A stretch of DNA of 64,000 nucleotides, from NCBI RefSeq assembly GCF_012530535.1, contig NZ_CP051299.1, positions 806,001 through 870,000 on the forward strand, read 5' to 3'. Shown one piece after another: positions 24,783 to 32,633 of the stretch (its first letter is position 1; every line of letters starts with the position of its first letter). The notes under the pieces are model-generated. The model ran no database searches. It saw only the letters and a program-made list of their open reading frames with translations, and was not told the DNA's origin. The position numbers and the translations under genes are program-made. The DNA is from Microcella flavibacter (GTDB lineage: Bacteria; Actinomycetota; Actinomycetes; Actinomycetales; Microbacteriaceae).

Positions 24783-27608
24783 TCAGTCGAGCAGGCCCTC
24801 GGCGAGGATGCGCGCGACGACGCGCTCGGCCGCGCGGCCGTCGTCGAGCGGGTTGAAGCGCGCGCGCCAGGCGGCGAGGGCGGGCGGTGCGGCGGGGGCC
24901 GGTGCGGCGCCGGCGGCGGGCGCGGCCGACGCCAGCTCGGCGAGGGTCGCGAGCAGGGCATCCCGATCGCGCACCACCGGTCCGGGGGCCTCGGCCGTGA
25001 CGTCGAAGTAGAACCCGCGCAGGTCGCGGCGGTAGTGCTCGAGGTCGGGCACGAAGAGCACGAGCGGGGTGTCGACGGCCGTGATGTCGAACATGACCGA
25101 GCTGTAGTCGGTGACGAGCACGTCGGCGGCGAGCATGAGCTCGCCGATCGCCGGGTAGCTCGTGACGTCGATGAGGCCGGGGGCGTCGAGGTCGCGGCCG
25201 AAGCGCAGGGTGCGGCTGTGGCCGCGCACGAGCAGCACGTGGTCGCCGGGCAGGCCGGCGAGGGCGGCGGCGAAGCCGGGCAGGTCGAGGTAGTCGACGA
25301 TCTCGCGCCGGTCGTCGCGCCAGGTCGGCGCGTAGAGCACGGCCCGCTGCCCCGGGGCGAGGCCGAGCCGGGCGCGCACGGCGGCGCGGTCGCCCGTCAG
25401 CAGCACGTCGTTGCGCGGGTAGCCCTCGACCCAGACCGGGCCGCGGAAGGCGTAGGCGCGGCGCAGCACCTCGGCCGCCCAGGGGTTCTGGGCGAGCAGG
25501 ATGCTCCACCGCCGGCTCTCGCGGGTGACGGCCACGCGCGTGCGCAGGCCGACGCCGGCCCGGTCGAGGGCGAGGCGCTTGAGCATCGTGCCGTGCCAGG
25601 TCTGCAGCACACGCTGGTGCGGCCGCGGGCGCCACCGCTTGCGCAGCCAGTCGTTGACCACGAGCAGGCGGGCGTCGGCCCGCACCCGCCACCACTCGGC
25701 CGAGCCCTCGACGAGCGCGATCGCGCCCTCGGGAACGGCGACCGAGCGGTCGACGACCGACCAGTACCGCGTGACGTCGGGGCGCACGCGGGCGAGCTCG
25801 GCGTCGAGGGCGAGCGGGTTGCAGGCCGCGGTCTGGCTGTAGAAGCTCTCGAGCATGACGGCGGTCTCGGGCTGGGCGGTGCGCGCGCGGTAGCCGGCCT
25901 CGAGCCGCTTCTGGGCGGATGCTCCGCGCTCGTCGTCCGCGAGCGGGGGCTCGACGCGCAGCACGAGCGTGCCCGCGTCGGCGCGCAGCTCGGCCCGCAT
26001 CCACGGGGAGCGGAACCCGGGATCGAGCGCGGCGACGACCTGCGCCCGTGCGCTCGGGTGCGCAGACCCCTCCAGGGTGACCTCGAGCCGGTACTCGTCG
26101 CTCCGCGGCGGCAGCGGCGACGACCCCCAGCGCTCGCTGAAGAGCGGGGCGCTCGCGGCGAACGACGCTCCGGTCTGATCGACGGCGAGCTCGATCGTCT
26201 GCCGCGGTCCGACGAGCGCGAGGCGCTCGATCCGGGCCGGCGCCGACCCGCGCAGCGCCAGGTACTCCTGGTCGAGCTCGGCGTGGTCGATCACGATCCG
26301 CCCGGCGGCCGCGCCCCCGGCTTCGGTGTCTCCCGCGCCCGCCGGCGCGAGCGGGGCCGCCGTCTCGCCGAGCAGCCCCCGCAGCGCGGCGTGCACGCGC
26401 TCGGTCGCCCGGCCGTCGAGCAGGTCGACGTGCTCGTCGCGCAGCCAGCGCGCGTGGGTGAGCGCGGCCTCGCGGGCCGGGCCCGGCTCGAGCGCGCCGT
26501 CGAGCCGCGCGAGGGCGTCGGGCCAGTCGGTCGCCGGGTCGCCGCCGCTGAACGCGCGGTACGGCGTGTACAGGCCGCGCGAGGCCAGGTAGGCCGCGAG
26601 ATCGGGCGCGAGGAACACGCTCGGCACCCCCGCGATCGCCGCGTCGAAGGCGATCGACGAGTAGTCGGTGAGCAGGGCGTCGAGGGCGGGCAGCGCCGGG
26701 GTGACGTCGAGCAGCTGGGCGCGCCCGAGCAGCCGGATGCGCGGGGAGGCCGCCGGCCCGGCATCGTACGAGCCGGCGCCGAGGGGGTGAGAGCGCACGA
26801 GCAGCACCGCGTCCCGGCGCTCCGCCCAGGCGACGATGCCGGCCCACTGCGCGGCGTCGGGGATGGCGGGGTCGACCTCGCCGTCGCGCCAGGTGGGGGC
26901 GTAGAGCACCAGTCGGGCGGCCTCGGGCAGCGGGCCGGTCGCCGCCTCGATGACGGCGCGCGCGGCATCCCGACGGGATTCGGCGGTGCCCTGCAGCAGC
27001 ACGTCGTCGCGGGCGTCGCCGAGCACGCGCACGCGCTCGGGCGCGACGCCGAACGCCGAGCGGATGCGCGCGGCCACGAGCTCGGAGGCGACCGGGAACA
27101 GCGCGATGCGCCGGCCGCCGCGGCGGTACAGCGCGCTCATGAGGCCGCGCACGCCCGGCAGGGAGCCGATGAGGGGCAGGCGCAGGGCGGCGCCCGTATC
27201 GAGGTGCAGGCGCTTGAGGGGGATGCCGTGCCACAGCTGCACGACGACCGCGCCGCTCGACCCGTACCGGTTCGCATCGCCCAGCCCGTGGGTGACGACC
27301 ACGGCGCCCGCGCGCAGCGTGGCCCGGAACCCGCCCCAGCCGCGCGCGGGCAGCGCCGGCATGCCGGCGGCGCGCGCGGCGCGCAGCTCCTCGTCGCTCG
27401 ACGCCAGCCAGGTGAGCCGCCGCTCGGGGTCGTGCTCGCGGGTGTACCGCCAGAGCGCGAGGGCCCCCTCGCCGAGCCCGAGCCCGGAGGCCATGACCCA
27501 GCGCTGCGGGTCGCGGCGCACGACGCGCGCGGCGAGCGCCCCGATCGCGTAGAGCGGGGCGCGGGCGAGGACGCGCGCGTTGCCGGCGCTGAACGTGAAA
27601 CGGGCCAT
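24783..27608 (-). CDS. Double-domain CDP-glycerol glycerophosphotransferase-like protein
   Basis: This 941-residue protein carries two complete TagF-type glycerophosphotransferase domains. The first shows QLWHGIPLKRL (124-134), LYAPTWRDG near 236 and LLTDYSS near 312. The second shows QTWHGTMLKRL near 669, LYAPTWRDD near 760 and LVTDYSS near 832. A beta-rich linker of about 140 residues separates them. Such enzymes transfer glycerol- or ribitol-phosphate units from CDP-alditols in teichoic-acid-like polymers. Two active domains could add two residues alternately or prime and extend. The start at 27608 gives MARFTFSAGN; the reading frame stays open far upstream without coding sense. Confidence 0.8.
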   Translation of the reverse strand: MARFTFSAGNARVLARAPLYAIGALAARVVRRDPQRWVMASGLGLGEGALALWRYTREHDPERRLTWLASSDEELRAARAAGMPALPARGWGGFRATLRAGAVVVTHGLGDANRYGSSGAVVVQLWHGIPLKRLHLDTGAALRLPLIGSLPGVRGLMSALYRRGGRRIALFPVASELVAARIRSAFGVAPERVRVLGDARDDVLLQGTAESRRDAARAVIEAATGPLPEAARLVLYAPTWRDGEVDPAIPDAAQWAGIVAWAERRDAVLLVRSHPLGAGSYDAGPAASPRIRLLGRAQLLDVTPALPALDALLTDYSSIAFDAAIAGVPSVFLAPDLAAYLASRGLYTPYRAFSGGDPATDWPDALARLDGALEPGPAREAALTHARWLRDEHVDLLDGRATERVHAALRGLLGETAAPLAPAGAGDTEAGGAAAGRIVIDHAELDQEYLALRGSAPARIERLALVGPRQTIELAVDQTGASFAASAPLFSERWGSSPLPPRSDEYRLEVTLEGSAHPSARAQVVAALDPGFRSPWMRAELRADAGTLVLRVEPPLADDERGASAQKRLEAGYRARTAQPETAVMLESFYSQTAACNPLALDAELARVRPDVTRYWSVVDRSVAVPEGAIALVEGSAEWWRVRADARLLVVNDWLRKRWRPRPHQRVLQTWHGTMLKRLALDRAGVGLRTRVAVTRESRRWSILLAQNPWAAEVLRRAYAFRGPVWVEGYPRNDVLLTGDRAAVRARLGLAPGQRAVLYAPTWRDDRREIVDYLDLPGFAAALAGLPGDHVLLVRGHSRTLRFGRDLDAPGLIDVTSYPAIGELMLAADVLVTDYSSVMFDITAVDTPLVLFVPDLEHYRRDLRGFYFDVTAEAPGPVVRDRDALLATLAELASAAPAAGAAPAPAAPPALAAWRARFNPLDDGRAAERVVARILAEGLLD

Positions 27609-27737
27609 CGCGGGCGATTCTGTCACGGTGCCGAGCCGCCGCCCGCGAGGCGCCGCGGCGGGATGCGCCGCTACGGGTGCATAACGGTTCGCCCCGATCG
27701 GCGCCCCGCCCCCTCGGGCCCCCGCGATGATGGAGTC

Positions 27738-29033
27738 GTGACTCTTCTCGGCCAGGCCCGCACCGCGCGACGACTGATGCGCAACATCCTGCGCTCGCGG
27801 CGGCACCGCGCCGAGCTCGCCGCCCGCCAGCGCACCGAGCGGGCTCCGGCCCCCGGCAGCATCGAGATCGTCGTGTACTTCGCCGATACGCGCGTGAACC
27901 TCTACCAGATCCGCCAGTGGTACGCGCCGCTCGCCGAGCTCGCCAAGCAGCATCCCGTCGCCATCATCAGCCGCAGCCCCGGCACGATGCTGACGCTGCT
28001 CGACGAGGCGCCGGTGCCGGCCGTGTACCTGCGCCAGGTGGTCGACCTCGAGCGCTTCGTCGCCCAGCAGCCGCTGCGCATCGTGTTCTACGTCAACCAG
28101 AACACCAAGAACTTCCAGATGTTCCGATACAGCCGCATGTGGCACGTCTTCATCAATCACGGCGAGTCCGACAAGATGTACATGACGACGAACCAGTACA
28201 AGGTCTACGACTACGCGTTCATCGCGGGCGAGGCCGCGCGCGAGCGGCTCGAGCGCAAGCTCTGGGGCTACGACCTCGACGGCAAGGCCCTCATGATCGG
28301 CCGACCGCAGGCCGACCACTTCGCCGGCGCCCTGCCGTACGAGCCCGACGACCGCACCGTCGTGCTCTACGCGCCTACCTGGGAGGGCGACCGACCCGCC
28401 GCGGCGTACGGCTCGATCCTCAGCCACGGCGAGAGGCTGGTGGATGCCCTGCTCGCGACCGGCCGCCACCGCGTGATCTACCGCCCGCACCCGCGCAGCG
28501 GCGTCGTCGATGCCGCGTACGGCGCGGCCAACAGCCGAATCATGCAGGCCCTGGAGCGCGCGAACGCCGCCGACCCGCGCGCCCAGCACGTCGTCGACAC
28601 CGGGCCGGAGCTCGGCTGGCAGCTCTCCGCCGCCGACGCCGCCATCACCGACATCTCGGCGATGGTCTACGACCGGCTCGCCACGGGCAAGCCGCTGCTC
28701 ATCGCCCGACCGGCCTCGCCCGATGCCGAGATCGACGACTCGGGCTACCTCAGCGCCTGCGAGTGGCTGCGACCCGAGCAGGCGGCCGAGGTCGTTCCGA
28801 TGATCGACCGGGTGCTCACGAGCGAGGAGGCGCACGCCTCGCTGCGGCTGTGGGTCGAGCGGTACTTCGGCGACACGACGCCGGGCGCGGCGACGGCGCG
28901 GTTCCACGCCGCCGTCGACGCGCTCTACGCGGCGTGGGACGCCGCCGCGGCCCAGCACGCGGGCGATCCGCTCACGAGCGAGTCGAACCCCTTCGACGAG
29001 GACGACGACGAGGACGCGGTCGGCGGCGACTGA
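27738..29033 (+). CDS. Single-domain CDP-glycerol glycerophosphotransferase-like protein
   Basis: This 431-residue protein resembles the same family: HVFINHGESDKM replaces the WHG box, VVLYAPTWEGD matches the APTW motif, IYRPHPRSG follows, and ITDISAMVYD replaces TDYSSVMFD. The HGESDK form is common in wall-polymer alditol-phosphate transferases of actinobacteria. A basic N-terminal helix (about 9-30) may bind the membrane and the C-terminus is strongly acidic (DEDDDEDAVGGD). The GTG start lies 6 bases after GATGAT. It is divergent from the double-domain gene. Confidence 0.78.
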   Translation: MTLLGQARTARRLMRNILRSRRHRAELAARQRTERAPAPGSIEIVVYFADTRVNLYQIRQWYAPLAELAKQHPVAIISRSPGTMLTLLDEAPVPAVYLRQVVDLERFVAQQPLRIVFYVNQNTKNFQMFRYSRMWHVFINHGESDKMYMTTNQYKVYDYAFIAGEAARERLERKLWGYDLDGKALMIGRPQADHFAGALPYEPDDRTVVLYAPTWEGDRPAAAYGSILSHGERLVDALLATGRHRVIYRPHPRSGVVDAAYGAANSRIMQALERANAADPRAQHVVDTGPELGWQLSAADAAITDISAMVYDRLATGKPLLIARPASPDAEIDDSGYLSACEWLRPEQAAEVVPMIDRVLTSEEAHASLRLWVERYFGDTTPGAATARFHAAVDALYAAWDAAAAQHAGDPLTSESNPFDEDDDEDAVGGD

Positions 29034-29079
29034 GGGTGCCGCAGCGGCGCCCGGAGCGGCGCCCGTAGCGGCAGCGCCG

Positions 29080-29967
29080 TCAGGGCGCGGTCGGCGGCGC
29101 GATGCCGGTGATGACGTCGTCCGCCTCGGGGGCCGCCGGGGCGGCCTCGATCGCCGCGGGCCGGCGACGCAGCGGCCAGGCGCGGCGGCGCGGCGCCGTG
29201 GCGACGCCGACCGTGCCGTCCTCGGCGACGGTGACCTGCACGGCGGGCGTCTGCAGGCCCATCGGCCAGAGCGCGGGCGCGGGCCCGAAGGCCTGACGCG
29301 CGCTCGTGACGACCTTGCGGCCGAGGATGTTGTTGCCGGTGCCGCCCACGACGGCCCCGATGCCGAAGGGGATGGCGCGGCCGAGCACCGTCGTGCTCTG
29401 CGTCACCGCGAACCGCCGCAGGAAGGCCTTGCGCAGCTTGTCGCTGAGCGAGCCCATCATGAGCCGCGGCATGCTCTTGGTGACCATCTCGCCCCAGTAC
29501 TCGGTGCGGGCGACGGGCCCGCCCGAGACCTGCGAGGCGAACTGCCGCACGAGGTCCTGCCCGGCCCCGCCGAGCATGAGCGCCATGACGAGCGTCTGCG
29601 CCCGCTCGGGGTCGTCGATCGCGATGCCGTGGATCTCGGTCACGGACTGGGCGAAGAGCGCGCTCGCCTCGAGGAAGGCGACGGTCTCCACCCCGCTGAG
29701 CCCGAGCGAGGCGGCCAGGCCGACCGCGGGGATGACGGCGGCGGCGCCCACGGAAGCTCCGCTCGCGGTGACGGCGGCGAGGTAGTGGCGCTCGAGCATC
29801 CTGATCACCTCGTCGGGCGTCGCCTCCGGGCGACGGCGGCGGATGCGCCGGATGTGCGCGAGCACGGCCGGGCGCTGCGCCGACATGACCGCCTGCAGCC
29901 CGCGCACGAGGCGGGGGTCGAGGGCGGCCGTCGTCGAGCCGGCGTCGGGCGGGATGATCTGGGTCAT
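29080..29967 (-). CDS. EcsC-like membrane-associated protein coupled to the TagGH exporter
   Basis: This 295-residue protein has a Gly/Ala-rich central part (GAAAVIPAVGLAASLGLSG) followed by a helical stretch ending in EIHGIAIDDPERAQTLVMALMLG, which resembles EcsC-family proteins. A second glycine-rich segment (FGIGAVVGGTGNNILGRKV) follows. Its function is unknown. Its ATG overlaps the stop of the ABC ATPase by 4 bases, so it is translated with the exporter and could tune it or handle the exported polymer. The C-terminal third is Arg/Pro/Ala rich. Confidence 0.6.
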   Translation of the reverse strand: MTQIIPPDAGSTTAALDPRLVRGLQAVMSAQRPAVLAHIRRIRRRRPEATPDEVIRMLERHYLAAVTASGASVGAAAVIPAVGLAASLGLSGVETVAFLEASALFAQSVTEIHGIAIDDPERAQTLVMALMLGGAGQDLVRQFASQVSGGPVARTEYWGEMVTKSMPRLMMGSLSDKLRKAFLRRFAVTQSTTVLGRAIPFGIGAVVGGTGNNILGRKVVTSARQAFGPAPALWPMGLQTPAVQVTVAEDGTVGVATAPRRRAWPLRRRPAAIEAAPAAPEADDVITGIAPPTAP

Positions 29968-30737
29968 GGGGTGCTCCCGTGGTCGCGGTCGTAGGCGGCG
30001 AGCACCTCGTCGATGGGGCCGTCGAGCACCAGGGCGCCCTTGTCGAGGTAGAGGCCCCGGGTGCAGAAGCGCTTGAGGTCGCGCTCGTTGTGAGACACGA
30101 AGAACAGCGTGCGTCCCCCGGCGAGCAGCTCGTCGATGCGCCGGTAGCACTTCTCGCGGAACCCCTTGTCGCCCACGGCGAGCACCTCGTCGACGAGCAG
30201 GATCGGCTCCTCGAGGCGGGAGATGACCGAGAAGGCGAGCCGCACCTTCATGCCGCTGGAGAGGTGCTTGTAGGGGGTGTCGATGAAGTCGGCGAGCTCG
30301 GCGAAGTCGATGATCTCGTCGAAGCGCGCGTCGATCTCCTGCCGGGTCATGCCGTGCAGCCCGGCGGTGAGCGTGAGGTTCTCGCGCACGGTGAGGTCGT
30401 CGACGAAGCCGCCGGTGATCTCGATGAGGGGGGCGACGCCGCCGTGCACCTCGACGCTGCCCTCGTCGGGCAGCATGACGCCGGCGACGAGCTTCAGCAG
30501 CGTGGACTTGCCCTGGCCGTTGCGGCCCACCACGCCGATCGACTCGCCGGCCCGCACGGTGACGTCGACGCCGCGCAGCGGCCAGAACTCGTCGGGGCGC
30601 GAGCGGCGCTGGGCCCCGGCGAAGAGATCCTTGAAGCTGCGGCGACCGCGCCGATTACGCCGGAACCGGATGCCGGCGCCCGTCACGGTGATGACGGCCG
30701 GGGCGCCCGCGGGGGAGGGGGAGGATGCGACGGCCAT
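29964..30737 (-). CDS. tagH: Wall-polymer exporter ATP-binding protein (TagH-like)
   Basis: This 257-residue ABC ATPase has Walker A GRNGQGKSTLL, signature LSSGMKVRLAFS and Walker B ILLVDEVLAVGDKGFREKC. The GDKGF box and the RFRRNRRGRRSFKDL lead-in are typical of polysaccharide/teichoic acid exporters (TagH, Wzt, RfbE). It powers export of a lipid-linked polymer with the upstream permease. The ATG overlaps the permease stop by one base (TGATG). There is no C-terminal carbohydrate-binding extension. Confidence 0.88.
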   Translation of the reverse strand: MAVASSPSPAGAPAVITVTGAGIRFRRNRRGRRSFKDLFAGAQRRSRPDEFWPLRGVDVTVRAGESIGVVGRNGQGKSTLLKLVAGVMLPDEGSVEVHGGVAPLIEITGGFVDDLTVRENLTLTAGLHGMTRQEIDARFDEIIDFAELADFIDTPYKHLSSGMKVRLAFSVISRLEEPILLVDEVLAVGDKGFREKCYRRIDELLAGGRTLFFVSHNERDLKRFCTRGLYLDKGALVLDGPIDEVLAAYDRDHGSTP

Positions 30738-31549
30738 CAGATCTCCTTCAGCACGGCGCGCACGGTGCGGCGGAAGACGAGCACGCCGATGCCGAGGATG
30801 ACGAGGCTCATCACCGCCGCGATCGCGGCGGCGCGCACGTCGAGCAGCTCGGGGAAGAAGCTGGCCCGGTACAGCGTGATGATGCCCGCGAGCGGGTTGA
30901 ACGAGCCCCACAGCTCGAGGCCGTCGGGCAGATCGGCGAGGCCGTAGATGATCGGCGAGGCGTAGAACAGGAAGCGCAGGATGAGCTTCACCGCGCGCTC
31001 GAGGTCGCGGAAGAACACCACGAGCGGCGCGACGATGAGTCCGATGCCGACGATGAGGATGCCCTGCAGCACGATCGCGAGCGGCAGCCACAGCACCCCC
31101 CAGGTCAGCGGGGCGGGGGTCGGGCCGAACGCGGCGACGATCGCGAACGCGGCGATGACCGGGATGCTCAGCAGGAACTCGATGCCCTTCGCGAGCGCGG
31201 TGCGCACCACCCACACCGAGCGCGGAAGCCGGGTCGAGCGCACGAGCTTGGCGTCCTTGATGAAGGCGCGCGTCATGTCGCTCACGGCGCCGTTGAACCA
31301 CACCCAGGGGAGCAGGCCGGCGAGCAGGAAGACGATGTACGGCTCGGCACCGACGCTGCGGTCGAAGATCTGCGTGAAGACGAACCAGTAGATGCCCGCC
31401 ATCACCAGCGGGTCGAGCACCGACCAGAGGTAGCCGAGCGCCGAGGTCGAGTACCGCACGCGCAGATCGCGGCTCGTCAGCAGCCAGAGCGTCTGCCGGT
31501 ACACCTGCGCGGGGGTGCGCGGGGGGCGCGCGGGCGAGGCGTGGGTCAC
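30737..31549 (-). CDS. tagG: Wall-polymer exporter permease (TagG-like, ABC-2)
   Basis: This 270-residue ABC-2 permease has six hydrophobic segments and the N-terminal LWLLTSRDLRVRYSTSALGYLWSVLDP segment characteristic of TagG/Wzm-type exporters. It forms the membrane channel for the polymer together with TagH. It is the first gene of a three-gene unit tagG-tagH-EcsC-like. The GTG start at 31549 is preceded by TACGGT at 8 bases. Confidence 0.88.
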   Translation of the reverse strand: MTHASPARPPRTPAQVYRQTLWLLTSRDLRVRYSTSALGYLWSVLDPLVMAGIYWFVFTQIFDRSVGAEPYIVFLLAGLLPWVWFNGAVSDMTRAFIKDAKLVRSTRLPRSVWVVRTALAKGIEFLLSIPVIAAFAIVAAFGPTPAPLTWGVLWLPLAIVLQGILIVGIGLIVAPLVVFFRDLERAVKLILRFLFYASPIIYGLADLPDGLELWGSFNPLAGIITLYRASFFPELLDVRAAAIAAVMSLVILGIGVLVFRRTVRAVLKEI

Positions 31550-31643
31550 AAGCGATAACCGTACCGGCAGAAGACCCCCGCGCCCGGGGGCGACGGGGGT
31601 CTTGCGCAGGCGACGATCAGCGTCGATCGGCGCGAGGGCCGAT

Positions 31644-32336
31644 TCAGACGAAGAGGTTCGCGCGCTCGAGGTCCTCGGCGAAGTCCACCTCGACGGCGTA
31701 CAGGTCGCTGATGTCGAGCGGCTCGATGCGGAGGCCGTCCTGCTCGATCGCGACCTCGATGCCGCGCTCGAAGTAGTCCTGGTCGCCGACGCGGGCGAGC
31801 TGGCGCACGAGGGCGGCCTTGTCGCGGCTGGAGATGTAGTTGATGCCCACGGCCTCGCCGAGACCGCCGACGACCTGCTTCGAGAGCTCCTGGATGAAGC
31901 CCTCAGCGTCGACCGTGTACTTCACCTCCTCGTCGCTCACCTTGGCGGTGTTGACGCTGACGAACGAGCGGTCGGCGTGCACGAGGGTCGAGGCGCGCAC
32001 GAGGGCGGTCGGGTCGAAGACGACGTCGCCGTTCATCCAGAGCACACCGCCCGAGCCGGTGGCCTTGAGGGCGCGCAGCAGGCTCTTGGAGGTGTTCGAC
32101 TGGTCGTACTGCTCGTTGTAGACGTAGTTGACGTCGGGGAAGGCGTCGATGATGTGCTCGAGCTTGTAGCCGACGACCGTCGTGATCGAGGCGTCCTGCC
32201 CGAACGCGGCGGCGATGTTGTCGTGCTGCTGGCGCATGATGGTGCGGCCGTCGGCGAGCTCGGTGAGCGGCTTCGGGAGCGAGCGGCCGAGGCGGCTGCC
32301 CATCCCGGCGGCGAGGATCACGATCTGCGTGGTCAT
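31644..32336 (-). CDS. Sugar/alditol nucleotidyltransferase (NTP_transferase family, LicC-like)
   Basis: This 230-residue protein starts with the nucleotide-binding loop ILAAGMGSRLGRSLPKPL and has LWMNGDVVFD with a metal-binding aspartate. Length and layout resemble phosphocholine cytidylyltransferase-type enzymes rather than the longer RmlA or GlmU. In this locus it could make a CDP- or other NDP-activated unit for the wall polymer, which would feed the glycerophosphotransferase-like proteins; that link is inference. A near-perfect AGGAGGT precedes the ATG. The 94-base gap to tagG allows co-transcription. Confidence 0.78.
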   Translation of the reverse strand: MTTQIVILAAGMGSRLGRSLPKPLTELADGRTIMRQQHDNIAAAFGQDASITTVVGYKLEHIIDAFPDVNYVYNEQYDQSNTSKSLLRALKATGSGGVLWMNGDVVFDPTALVRASTLVHADRSFVSVNTAKVSDEEVKYTVDAEGFIQELSKQVVGGLGEAVGINYISSRDKAALVRQLARVGDQDYFERGIEVAIEQDGLRIEPLDISDLYAVEVDFAEDLERANLFV

Positions 32337-32427
32337 GTCGACCTCCTGTCTGTCGGCGGCAGGTGCGGCGAACGGCCCGGCGGAGACTCGAGACGGTGCG
32401 TCGAGCGGTTCCCGCCGGTGCATTCGG

Positions 32428-32444
32428 GGCGAGTTCATCTCGCC
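32428..32444. repeat. Small inverted repeat in the 297-base intergenic region
   Basis: GGCGAG and CTCGCC flank TTCAT. This is the only clear structure I see between the nucleotidyltransferase (starts 32336, minus) and the tailed ABC ATPase (starts 32634, plus). It may be part of the leader of the minus-strand gene. I see no small gene in this stretch. Confidence 0.3.
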
Positions 32445-32633
32445 GTTACCTGCGCGCGGTGCATCAGACACGTCGTTGTGCTGCTCCCAGACTACCGCCG
32501 CACCCCCGAAAAGGGGAGGGTTCGGCACGTTTTCGCAATCCGATCGTGATGGCGGCGGGCCGCGCACGATCCGGCTGAGCGCCCGCCCGGCCAGCCCCCC
32601 TCGTCGCCGCGCGCGCGTTGCTAGCGTGGGAGC

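Noticed and set aside
24783-28958. A 1391-residue minus-strand reading frame covering two genes
   Set aside because: Only 24783-27608 has family motifs. The part beyond 27608 is antisense to the well-supported plus-strand transferase gene at 27738-29033 and has the biased composition of a shadow frame.
29034-29079. Repeated AGCGGCGCCCG-like units as a structured element
   Set aside because: Only two or three loose copies in a very GC-rich 46-base gap between convergent genes; not above background.
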